A program made the position numbers and the translations under genes. Below, piece after piece: positions 56,111-64,000 of a stretch of DNA of 64,000 bases. The stretch lies in NCBI GenBank assembly GCA_020846135.1, contig JADLEK010000044.1, forward strand, positions 1-64,000, given 5' to 3'. This DNA is from Gammaproteobacteria bacterium (GTDB lineage: Bacteria > Pseudomonadota > Gammaproteobacteria > Competibacterales > Competibacteraceae). The notes beneath the pieces were generated by a model. The model did no database searches, was not told the DNA's origin, and saw only the letters and a program-made list of their open reading frames with translations. How positions within the stretch are numbered: the stretch's first letter is position 1; each line of letters begins with the position of its first letter.

Positions 56111-57835
56111 ATGCCCCGCACTTTACAAATCCACCTTGGCCAGTTTTCCGACCGGGGCGTCAAACCGGCCAATGAAGACTTTCACGGTGCGCTCATCCCG
56201 GAAGGCGAAGCGCTCACTCTGAAAGGCGCGGCGTTCGCCATCGCCGATGGGATGAGTTCCAGCGAATTCGCTCGCCTTGCCGCCGAGTACGCAGTCAAAA
56301 ATTTCCTCAATGATTACTTTGCCACACCTGATTCCTGGACGGTGCGGCATTCCGCCGAGCGAGTGCTGAGCGCCCTCAACCGCTGGCTGTGCGGGCAGGG
56401 TGCCCAAATGCTCGATCCCTCGCGGGGCATGGTCACGACCTTCAGCGCGCTGGTGCTCAAATCCACTACCGCGCATGTTTTCCACATCGGGGACACCCGC
56501 ATCTGGCAGTTGCGCGAGGGCACGCTGGAACCGCTGACGCAGGATCACCACAGTTGGGCCAGCGCCGAGCGGGTCTACCTGAACCGGGCGATGGGCATTG
56601 ACTCGCATCTGGATATTGACTACCGCAGCCTGCCGGTCGAAGTGGGCGATCGGTTTCTCTTCACTACCGATGGCGTCCACGAGTATGTGCCGCCGCTGGA
56701 AATCAAGCGTCTGATCGGTGCGAGTGGCGATAATCTCGACGCCGCCTGTCGCGTTTTGACCGCTGCCGCCCGCACCGCCGGCAGCCCCGATAACCTGACC
56801 TGTCAATTGCTGCGGATCGATGACCTGCCGACGCCAGACGCCGAATCCGTATTCCAGCAATTAACCGAGTTGCCGTTTCCGCCGCCGCTGGAACCGGGGA
56901 TGATTCTGGACGGTTACCGCATCCTGCGGGAAATTCACGCCAGCCCCACCAGCCAGCTTTATCTGGCGCTCGACGACATCTCCGGAAAACAGGTGGTGCT
57001 GAAGACGCCGTCAGTTAATTTCGAGGATGATCCGGGTTATCTGGAACGGTTCCGGCACGAGGAATGGGTGGGTCGGCGCATCGACAACCCTCATGTGCTG
57101 AAAGTGATTGAGCCGGTGCGCCGGCGACGTTTCCTTTACCACATTTTGGAGTATCTCGACGGCCAAACTCTGCGGCAGTGGATGGCCGAACGCCCACGCC
57201 CGACGCTGACGGAGGCGCGGGGGATTCTGGAGCAGATCGTGCGGGGAATCCGGGCGTTCCATCGGCTGGATATGTTGCACCGGGATCTAAAGCCGGAAAA
57301 TATCCACATCGATCGCCACGGCACGGTGCGGATCATCGACTTCGGTTCGGCCAAGATCGCCGGCATTGCCGAAATTGCCTCACCGGTCGAGCATCCTGAT
57401 CTGCTTGGCACTCGGCACTACACCGCGCCAGAGGTGTTACGCGGTGAACCAGCGACCACCAGTTCTGATCTATTCGCCCTCGGCGTCATCGCCTACGAAC
57501 TGCTGACCGGCCACTTGCCCTACGGGGAGCGGCTGGGACGGGAGATCAATGCGAAATGGATGGCTCGGCTGCGCTATGTCTCCGCCCGGAGCGAGCGGCC
57601 AGATTTACCGGTCTGGGTGGACGGGGCGCTGGAGAAAGCCGTGCGTCTTGAGCCAAAGCGCCGCTACACGATTGAGACAGAGCTGGTCTACGATTTGCTA
57701 CATCCCAATGCTGAATTCACCGAGCGCCGCAACCGGCCTTTGGTGGAGCGCAATCCGACCGGCTTCTGGCGCGGCGTGGCGCTGTTTTCGCTGCTCGCCA
57801 ATCTGGCGCTGCTGTACCTGCTGCATCACGGCTAG
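56111..57835 (+). CDS. Bifunctional PP2C phosphatase / Ser-Thr protein kinase
   Basis: 574 residues from ATG 56111. The N-terminal half is a PP2C phosphatase (metal-binding RGVKPANED, AIADGMSSS, GSPDNLTCQ). The C-terminal half is a Hanks kinase: HRDLKPEN at 390-397, DFGSAKI and TAPEV, though its Gly-rich loop (IHASPTSQLYLA) is degenerate. It ends in a single membrane helix (ALFSLLANLALLYLLHHG). This fusion is a regular companion of nitrate transporter genes in assimilatory clusters, so control of nitrate uptake by phosphorylation is the likely role, not proven. Confidence 0.9.
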   Translation: MPRTLQIHLGQFSDRGVKPANEDFHGALIPEGEALTLKGAAFAIADGMSSSEFARLAAEYAVKNFLNDYFATPDSWTVRHSAERVLSALNRWLCGQGAQMLDPSRGMVTTFSALVLKSTTAHVFHIGDTRIWQLREGTLEPLTQDHHSWASAERVYLNRAMGIDSHLDIDYRSLPVEVGDRFLFTTDGVHEYVPPLEIKRLIGASGDNLDAACRVLTAAARTAGSPDNLTCQLLRIDDLPTPDAESVFQQLTELPFPPPLEPGMILDGYRILREIHASPTSQLYLALDDISGKQVVLKTPSVNFEDDPGYLERFRHEEWVGRRIDNPHVLKVIEPVRRRRFLYHILEYLDGQTLRQWMAERPRPTLTEARGILEQIVRGIRAFHRLDMLHRDLKPENIHIDRHGTVRIIDFGSAKIAGIAEIASPVEHPDLLGTRHYTAPEVLRGEPATTSSDLFALGVIAYELLTGHLPYGERLGREINAKWMARLRYVSARSERPDLPVWVDGALEKAVRLEPKRRYTIETELVYDLLHPNAEFTERRNRPLVERNPTGFWRGVALFSLLANLALLYLLHHG

Positions 57836-57847
57836 CGGGCAGCGAAA

Positions 57848-57879
57848 ATCCGCCTTGCGCAGGACCTGCGCAGGCGGAT
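57848..57879. repeat. Inverted repeat after the kinase gene
   Basis: Arms ATCCGCC-T-TGCGCAGG and CCTGCGCAGGCGGAT form a near-perfect 15-bp stem with one bulged T. No T run; a terminator-like or REP-like element. It lies in the 276-base gap between the kinase and Cache genes. Confidence 0.55.
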
Positions 57880-57900
57880 GCGGACGGGCCGAACTGGACG

Positions 57901-57924
57901 GATTCCCGGATTCCCGGATTCCCG
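57901..57924. repeat. GATTCCCG tandem repeat
   Basis: Three perfect direct copies of an 8-base unit, in the same non-coding gap as the inverted repeat. Apart from these two repeats nothing coding is seen between 57836 and 58111. Confidence 0.7.
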
Positions 57925-58111
57925 GGGCATTTTCGATGCATCTCAATACCGTAGCCGGGCTTCGTAAGCGGTTGGCGCGCCAAGGGGTAAAAGCCGCACT
58001 GAACCGCCAACCGCAGGTGCGTCCGTCGCGCGCACCCAAACGGCCAAGGTGGAATTTGTAGGGTAAGGGTCTAACCCCGGTGCCCCACGGTCATCCGATC
58101 ACTACAGCGGT

Positions 58112-58612
58112 TTACTTGGCGATCTTGGCGTCCAGTTCCTTGGCGGTCAGCTTGTCGTCATAGACGCCGGCGGCAACCTGATAGTTGCCGGCGCCCAGCA
58201 CATAGGCGACCTTGCGATGATGACCTTCGGCGCCTGGCTTGGTCCACATGTATTCAACCCATCCGCCATTGGTCTTTTTAGCCGCCTCGCACAGGGCCGA
58301 GCCGAATTCCTTTTCGGTCGCCTTGTCCTTGAGGTCGGTCAGCTTCATACCCTTGACGGTCGCCGCAGGATGCGCCTTCATCACCCCATTCGTGCAATCG
58401 AGGGCAAACACATAAGTGTCTTTCCAGGCCCATTTGCCGTCTTTCTTATCGAACTCGGTCAGGGTTACATCGGCGCTGGCCTTGACGGCGGCGGCGGCTT
58501 CCTTGACCTTAGCGGCGACTTCGTCAGCGGTTGCAGCGTCCGCCGCCCATGCCCCAGCAGTCAAACTCATCGCGCAGCTTGCAGCCACGCCCAGCCATAG
58601 TTTTTTATTCAT
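58112..58612 (-). CDS. Periplasmic single-Cache-domain protein
   Basis: 166 residues with a signal peptide (cleavage near AGAWAADA). The body is a Cache-type sensor domain (KDTYVFALDCTNGVMKAHP, KGMKLTDLKD, KVAYVLGAGNYQVAAGVYDD). It lacks any output domain, so it is a soluble periplasmic ligand-binding protein. Possible partner is the divergent PAS-GGDEF gene 175 bases away, but this is only proximity. Ligand unknown. Confidence 0.82.
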   Translation of the reverse strand: MNKKLWLGVAASCAMSLTAGAWAADAATADEVAAKVKEAAAAVKASADVTLTEFDKKDGKWAWKDTYVFALDCTNGVMKAHPAATVKGMKLTDLKDKATEKEFGSALCEAAKKTNGGWVEYMWTKPGAEGHHRKVAYVLGAGNYQVAAGVYDDKLTAKELDAKIAK

Positions 58613-58787
58613 TGCTCATCCTCACTTCGGGTTTGGTTTTATCGATTCGGGTTCCGCCGCCAGACAGCAGCGTTCTTAAACCGTAGTCGCCCGATCAGGA
58701 ATCGACAAGGTGAGGCGCAATTTAAGTCAGGACGGCTAGTGGTCATGTATGATCTAAAAGACGCCATCGGACAGTTCAAGAAATCGT

Positions 58788-61259
58788 GTGAGTCGCTTAT
58801 TGCCCATGCCCGAACCTATCTCCGAAACCAGCCAGCCCCGGCCAGATCAACCGCATCGGTCTGAAGCATGGACCCTGCTGAGGAGCCTGTATGAAGCCAT
58901 TCCCGACCCGGTTTGGCTCAAGGACCCGCAGGGGGTTTACCTGGCCTGCAATCCGGCCTTCAGCGCCTACTATGGCGCGCCGGAGGACATCATTGTCGGC
59001 AAGACCGACTTTGACTTTGTGGACGCTGCTACCGCCGAGTTTTACCGGAACAAGGACTGGGAAGCCATCGCCGCCGGTGAATCGTGCCACAACGAGGAGT
59101 GGTTTACCTACCCGGACCACCAGCATCGGCTGTTCGAGACCACTAAGACCCCGATTTTCAGGGCCGACGGCAGTCTGCTGGGCGTCCTCGGCATTGCCCG
59201 CGACATCACCGACCGCAAGCGGGCCGAAGAGGCGCTGCGTCGTTCGGAGCTGAATCTGCGCAAGGCTCAGGAAGTCGCGCAAGTGGGAAGCTGGTCACTG
59301 GATCTGCGCACGAACCACCTGGAGTGGAGTGAGCAGACCTACCGGATTTTCGGCTTTGATCCCGACACTCCACTGAGTTTTGAAACTTTTCTGGATCGGA
59401 TCCATCCCGATGATCGGGAAGCGGTCAACGCAGCATGGACGGCGGCGCTGACGGACGCGCCCTATGACATCGTCCACCGGATCGTAGTCAATGACGCGAT
59501 TCGGTGGGTGCGCGAGCGGGCTGAGCTGTATTTCGATGCCCAGGGTCAACTCCGTAGTGGCGTCGGCACGGTGCAGGATATTACCGAACGCCATGCGATC
59601 ACGGTCGAATTGCGCCGCCTTTCCCAAGCCGTTGAACAAAGCCCGCTGTCGATTGTGGTGACTGATCTCAATGGCCAGATTGAATATGTCAATCCCTACT
59701 TCAGCCAGGCCACCGGCTACAGCCGCGACGAGGTCATCGGTCAGAATCCGCGCCTGCTTAAATCCGGCGAGATGCCGCAGGAGGAGTATCAGCGGCTGTG
59801 GGAGATGATTTCGCACGGCGGGACCTGGACCGGCATCCTCCATAATCGCCGCAAGGATGGTTCGCTGTACTGGGAACGCGCGGTCATCGCTCCGATTCGT
59901 GATGCCGAGGGGCGGATCACCCAGTATTTGGGCATGAAGCAGGACATTACTGTTCAGAAGCAACTGGAAGATCAGTTGCGTCAGCGCGAGCGCTACCAGC
60001 GGGCGCTACTCGACAATTTCCCATTCATGGTCTGGCTCAAGGATACCCACAGCCGGTTTCTGGCGGTTAATCAGCCTTTTGCCGAGGCTTGTAGCCTATT
60101 GAACACCGATGCGGTAGTCGGCAAGACCGACCTTGATCTCTGGCCGTACAGGGTAGCGGAACGCCATCAGGCTGATGACCGGACTGTGCTGGCGACCCGG
60201 CGCAAGAAGGCGGCGGAAGAACAGTTGATCGAGCAGGGCAAGCCGCTCTGGGTCGAGACCTATAAGGCTCCAGTGGTAGACCAGGACGGGGCGCTGCTCG
60301 GCACGGTCGGCTTCGCCCGCGACATTACCGACCGCAAGCAGGCCGAGGAACGGTTGCGGCTGGCTGCCAGCGTGTTTGATCACGCCCACGAAGGTATTGT
60401 CATTACGGATGCGGCGGCCAGGATTATCGAGGTCAACCACGCCTTTACTGAGTTGACCGGCTATACCCGCGAGGAAGCCATAGGCCGCAATCCGCGTTTT
60501 CTCCAGTCGGGTCATCACGATGCCGAGTTTTACGCCAGGATGTGGAGTTCGCTGAGCAGCGCCGGGGTCTGGACCGGGGAGTTATGGAACCGCAAGAAAA
60601 ATGGCGAGCTGTATGCGGAACTGGCCAGCATCTCGGTCGTGCGCGACACCACCGGCCTGATTACCCATTACGTCAATCTGTTTTCCGATATCACGCCGCT
60701 CAAGGAAAGCCAGCGCCAGTTGGAACAGATGGCCTATCACGATGCGCTGACCCAGTTGCCCAACCGGGTGTTGCTGGCGGATCGGTTGCGTCAGGCGATG
60801 GCCCGGACTCAGCGGGAAGGGGGGTTGCTGGCGGTGGTCTATCTTGATCTGGATGATTTCAAGCCCATCAATGACTGCTTTGGCCATACCGCCGGCGACC
60901 GAGTATTGATTCAGGTGGCCGAGCGATTAAACGCCAGTCTGCGCGGCGGCGATACGCTGTCGCGGATTGGCGGCGATGAGTTTGTGGCGCTGATCAGCAA
61001 TCTCGGCGACATCGCGCACTGTCAGCGGATGCTCTCCCGAATTCTTGAGGCGTTGGCCAAGCCCTTTACGGTGGCCGGGACGGAGGCGATTCTGTCGGCC
61101 AGTCTGGGCGTCACCCTGTATCCTTTGGATTCTGCGGATGCCGATGCCTTGATTCGCCACGCCGACCGGGCGATGTATGTGGCCAAGGATGCCGGGCGCA
61201 ATTGCTATCGGCTGTTTGATTTGGATCAGGTCACGACCCGGCGGCCAGGGCCGGAATAG
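58788..61259 (+). CDS. Multi-PAS diguanylate cyclase
   Basis: 823 residues from GTG 58788 (ATG 58806 is an alternative). Five PAS domains follow each other (about 28-140, 155-270, 275-395, 400-520, 525-640); PAS1 resembles PAS4 and PAS3 resembles PAS5, showing internal duplication. The C-terminal GGDEF domain has the intact motif GGDEF at 728-732 and an inhibitory RxxD site (RGGD) five residues before it, so active, product-inhibited c-di-GMP synthesis is expected. No membrane helix or EAL domain is seen, so it is cytosolic. Signal unknown; PAS could bind heme or flavin. Confidence 0.93.
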   Translation: MSRLLPMPEPISETSQPRPDQPHRSEAWTLLRSLYEAIPDPVWLKDPQGVYLACNPAFSAYYGAPEDIIVGKTDFDFVDAATAEFYRNKDWEAIAAGESCHNEEWFTYPDHQHRLFETTKTPIFRADGSLLGVLGIARDITDRKRAEEALRRSELNLRKAQEVAQVGSWSLDLRTNHLEWSEQTYRIFGFDPDTPLSFETFLDRIHPDDREAVNAAWTAALTDAPYDIVHRIVVNDAIRWVRERAELYFDAQGQLRSGVGTVQDITERHAITVELRRLSQAVEQSPLSIVVTDLNGQIEYVNPYFSQATGYSRDEVIGQNPRLLKSGEMPQEEYQRLWEMISHGGTWTGILHNRRKDGSLYWERAVIAPIRDAEGRITQYLGMKQDITVQKQLEDQLRQRERYQRALLDNFPFMVWLKDTHSRFLAVNQPFAEACSLLNTDAVVGKTDLDLWPYRVAERHQADDRTVLATRRKKAAEEQLIEQGKPLWVETYKAPVVDQDGALLGTVGFARDITDRKQAEERLRLAASVFDHAHEGIVITDAAARIIEVNHAFTELTGYTREEAIGRNPRFLQSGHHDAEFYARMWSSLSSAGVWTGELWNRKKNGELYAELASISVVRDTTGLITHYVNLFSDITPLKESQRQLEQMAYHDALTQLPNRVLLADRLRQAMARTQREGGLLAVVYLDLDDFKPINDCFGHTAGDRVLIQVAERLNASLRGGDTLSRIGGDEFVALISNLGDIAHCQRMLSRILEALAKPFTVAGTEAILSASLGVTLYPLDSADADALIRHADRAMYVAKDAGRNCYRLFDLDQVTTRRPGPE

Positions 61260-61266
61260 GGAGCAG

Positions 61267-62670
61267 ATGGGCAGTACCGGACTGAACACGCCCACTGGAG
61301 TTTTGGGACTGGGGGAAATAAAGCGCATCGCTGCGCTGCTTGACCGCTATCCCGAGGTTCGCCGGTTGATCGTGGGCTACAGCGGCGGGGTGGATTCCCA
61401 CGTTCTGCTGCATCTGCTGGCTACGCACCGCTCCCGGTGGTCAGAGCGAACCCTGGAAGCGGCGTATGTCGATCATGGCTTGCAACCGGCTTCGGCGGAC
61501 TGGGGCGAACAGTGCGCCCAGATCTGCCGTGACTTGGACGTGCCGTTTCGGGTGTTGCGGGTCAATGCATGGCCTGCTGTCGGCGAAAGTCCCGAAGCTG
61601 CTGCCCGCAGCGCCCGGTATGCCGCTTTCGCCGCTGAACTGGCTCCTGACAGCGCCCTCCTCACCGCCCACCACCGCGACGATCAGGCCGAAACCCTGTT
61701 GCTGCAATTATTGCGCGGCGCGGGGCCGCACGGGCTGGCGGCGATGCCGGCGGCAACCCGGCTCGGTCGGGGTTGGCTGTTGCGACCCTTGTTGGAAACT
61801 GACCGCGCCGACCTGCTGGCCTATGTCCATGATCGCCAGTTGCACTGGATCGAGGACGCCAGCAACGCCGACTCCGGTTTCGACCGAAATTATCTTCGCC
61901 ACCACATCCTGCCGCTGCTCCGAGAACGCTGGCCGGCGGCGACCCGCACCCTGGCCCGTTCCGCCCGGTGGTGTGCCGAAACTGCGGATTGGCTGGATGC
62001 CGAGGCTGACGCCGATCTCAGCCGCGTCGTGATGGCTCGCCCGGATCGTCTTCACCTCCCGGCCTTGCGCGAGCTGAACGAATTACGGCAGCGGAATCTG
62101 CTACGGCGCTGGCTGCGGCGGTTGAATCTGCCGGTCCCCGACGCCCGGCAATTGGCGCACCTGCTCCACGATGCGCTGACCGCCGGACGCGACCGACAAC
62201 CCTGGACCCGCTGGCCCGGCGGCGAAGTCCGGCGTTATCGCGATGCGCTGTACGCCTTGCCGCCGCTTCCCGCGCATGATCCCGGTCGGTCATTTGTCTG
62301 GCGACCGCTTGCTGGCCAGTGGCCGCCGCTGGACTTGCCCGGCATTGGTCGTTTGCAGTGGCGGGAAACAGTGGGCGCGGGTTTGAGCGCTGCGGCGCTG
62401 GTTGAGGCGACGCTGACCGTTCGGTTTCGTCAGGGCGGCGAACGGTTCCAGCCGGTCGGTCGCTGCCACAGCCAAGAGTTGAAAAAGCTGTTGCAGGAAG
62501 CCGGCATTCCACTGTGGGAACGGGAACGGTTGCCGTTGCTGTATCGAGAGGAGAGGTTGCTGGCGGTTGTGGGTTTGGGTGTGGCCGTCGAATTGGCCGT
62601 TGCGCCCGATAAGTTAGGTTGGCAGCCGGTTTTAGCGCCGCTGCCGGCGACCGAAATGGCTGCCGAATAG
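61267..62670 (+). CDS. tilS: tRNA(Ile)-lysidine synthase
   Basis: 467 residues from ATG 61267, which follows the cyclase stop by seven bases. The N-terminal PP-loop motif SGGVDSHVLL binds ATP; substrate-binding segments (ARSARYAAFA, TAHHRDDQAETLLLQLLRG) and the C-terminal domain (HSQELKKLLQEAGIPLWER) are typical. It changes the CAU anticodon C34 of tRNA-Ile2 to lysidine, an essential step for reading AUA. Length is close to E. coli TilS (432). Confidence 0.95.
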   Translation: MGSTGLNTPTGVLGLGEIKRIAALLDRYPEVRRLIVGYSGGVDSHVLLHLLATHRSRWSERTLEAAYVDHGLQPASADWGEQCAQICRDLDVPFRVLRVNAWPAVGESPEAAARSARYAAFAAELAPDSALLTAHHRDDQAETLLLQLLRGAGPHGLAAMPAATRLGRGWLLRPLLETDRADLLAYVHDRQLHWIEDASNADSGFDRNYLRHHILPLLRERWPAATRTLARSARWCAETADWLDAEADADLSRVVMARPDRLHLPALRELNELRQRNLLRRWLRRLNLPVPDARQLAHLLHDALTAGRDRQPWTRWPGGEVRRYRDALYALPPLPAHDPGRSFVWRPLAGQWPPLDLPGIGRLQWRETVGAGLSAAALVEATLTVRFRQGGERFQPVGRCHSQELKKLLQEAGIPLWERERLPLLYREERLLAVVGLGVAVELAVAPDKLGWQPVLAPLPATEMAAE

Positions 62671-62679
62671 CGGTGTTCT

Positions 62680-64000
62680 TTAAATCACCCGCGAAAACCG
62701 CTGCTGTTTTTGTTCGCGCAAATAGCGATCAAACGCCATGCAGATATTACGGATCAGCAATCGACCCGGCGGCAAGACCTGAATCCGAGCGGCATCCACG
62801 GTTAATAAGCCATCCGCTTGCATATCTGCCAATTCCGCTAGTTCCGTTGCAAAATAATCGTTGAACCGGATATTGAATAGCTGATCAATCGCGGCGAATT
62901 CCAGAGTGAAATGACAAATCAGCGCGGTAATCACCGCCCGCCGCAACCGATCATCGGCATCCAGCCGCACTCCGCGAAACACCGCCAGTTTTCCCTCGTT
63001 AATCCGGGCGTAATACTCTTCCAGCGTTTTCAAGTTCTGGCTATAGCTATCGCCGACCATGCTGATTGAGGTCGCGCCCAGGCCAATCAAGTCACAGTCA
63101 GCGTGAGTGCTGTAGCCCTGAAAATTGCGATACAACGTCCCGGCCTGCTGCGCCAAGGTTAATTCATCTTCGGGTTTGGCGAAATGATCCATGCCGATGT
63201 AGACATAGCCGGCAGTGGTCAATTGCTCAATCACGGTTTTCAGAATCTCCAGTTTGACCGCCGGCGAGGGCAGAGCGCTGGCGTCAATCTGGCGCTGGGT
63301 TTTAAATAATTCCGGCAAATGGGCGTAATTGAAAACCGAAATCCGGTCAGGATGCTGGGCCACGATTTCATCCACGGTGCGGCTGAAGCTGGCGACGCTT
63401 TGCCGGGGCAGGCCGTAAATTAAATCCACGCTAATCGATTTGAAACCCTCGGATCGGGCAGCCTCCATAACCTTCAACGTGATCTCGCGCGACTGAATCC
63501 GATTCACCGCTTTCTGCACGTCTGGATCAAAATCCTGCACGCCCAGACTCAGCCGGTTAAAACCCAGTTCGCGTAATAGCCCAACCGTACCTTCATCGGT
63601 TTCTCGTGGATCAACTTCAATCGAGTATTCGCCCCGGTCGCCGTCCAGTAGTCGAAAATGCTCGCCGGTAACCCGCATTAACTCACACATTTCCGCGGCA
63701 CTGACAAACGTCGGGGTGCCGCCGCCCCAATGCAATTGCGTGACGGGTCGGGAGTGATCAAACAAAGCGCCCTGCAACGCCATTTCCTGATGCAGATGAT
63801 CGAGATAAGGCGCAGTGTGCCGACGATTCTTGGTGATAATCTTGTTGCAGGCGCAGTAAAAGCAGACCGTGTCGCAGAATGGAATGTGCAGATACAACGA
63901 CAAGGGTTTGCCGGTCGTATTACCGGCCTCAGCCTCTTGCCGATAATCCGCCTCGCCGAAACCGTCATGGAACTGTACGGCAGTCGGGTACGAGGTATAG
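62680..64000 (-). CDS. hemN: Oxygen-independent coproporphyrinogen III oxidase (5' partial)
   Basis: About 440 codons are visible and the gene continues past the right edge. The radical-SAM cluster motif CDTVCFYCAC (C-x3-C-x2-C-x-C) and the preceding LHIPFC are clear. Upstream of TTG 63903 the frame continues as YTSYPTAVQFHDGFGEADY, the usual HemN N-terminal sequence, so the start lies outside the window. HemN converts coproporphyrinogen III to protoporphyrinogen IX without oxygen. It converges with tilS, leaving nine bases between stops. Confidence 0.96.
   Translation of the reverse strand, partial: YTSYPTAVQFHDGFGEADYRQEAEAGNTTGKPLSLYLHIPFCDTVCFYCACNKIITKNRRHTAPYLDHLHQEMALQGALFDHSRPVTQLHWGGGTPTFVSAAEMCELMRVTGEHFRLLDGDRGEYSIEVDPRETDEGTVGLLRELGFNRLSLGVQDFDPDVQKAVNRIQSREITLKVMEAARSEGFKSISVDLIYGLPRQSVASFSRTVDEIVAQHPDRISVFNYAHLPELFKTQRQIDASALPSPAVKLEILKTVIEQLTTAGYVYIGMDHFAKPEDELTLAQQAGTLYRNFQGYSTHADCDLIGLGATSISMVGDSYSQNLKTLEEYYARINEGKLAVFRGVRLDADDRLRRAVITALICHFTLEFAAIDQLFNIRFNDYFATELAELADMQADGLLTVDAARIQVLPPGRLLIRNICMAFDRYLREQKQQRFSRVI

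Overview
The window is a stretch of GC-rich chromosome from a gammaproteobacterium. The gene neighbourhoods support this: pyrE divergent from xth, the M16 pair followed by rsmD-coaD-ferredoxin, pcnB-folK-panB-panC, and a RegB/RegA (RoxSR)-type redox pair. Polyhydroxyalkanoate synthesis, assimilatory nitrate reduction and a MbnP/MbnH pair fit an environmental organism. A Competibacter-like PHA-storing lineage is possible but is only an inference; no rRNA is present.

Layout. 1-6.4 kb: the end of an unknown gene, then a ~1,550-residue protein joining a PD-(D/E)XK-like nuclease region to a RuvB-like AAA+ ATPase. It meets, tail to tail, an AAA ATPase that also ends in a PD-(D/E)XK nuclease. This is the accessory, defence-like part of the window, and its operon continues to the left out of view. 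6.4-14.6 kb: TauE/SafE permease, isocitrate dehydrogenase fused to CBS domains, OxyR, PyrE, ExoIII, AmpG, ferredoxin, CoaD, RsmD. 14.6-22.9 kb: two M16 peptidases, DUF790 protein, DUF2845 protein, panC, panB, folK, pcnB and tRNA-Glu(CTC). 22.9-28.2 kb: YjfB-like protein, an FbpABC-type iron transporter behind a candidate Fur box, and an EEP-family hydrolase. 28.2-33.5 kb: PHA synthase, phasin, aminopeptidase N.

33.6-38.4 kb: RegB/RegA redox two-component system divergent from an MbnP/MbnH pair (copper-binding protein and di-heme enzyme) with two small secreted proteins; a RegA/PrrA-type dyad lies between them. 38.4-48.6 kb: a MoxR-DUF58-TgpA set, interrupted between DUF58 and TgpA by an RND efflux pair and a phytase-esterase-like protein; then a gamma-carbonic anhydrase. 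48.7-57.8 kb: nitrate assimilation (nirB-nirD-nasA on minus; nitrate transporter and a PP2C-kinase fusion on plus) fired from one 370-bp AT-rich region that carries a sigma-54 promoter in each direction. 58.1-64 kb: Cache-domain protein, five-PAS diguanylate cyclase, TilS, and the 3' part of hemN.

The most unusual items are the nuclease-RuvB fusion with an apparent frameshift at its start, the ICDH-CBS fusion, the RegA-type site shared with the MbnP/MbnH unit, and several short palindromic repeats, two of which lie in frame inside coding sequences. All family assignments come from reading the protein sequences; no database search was run.
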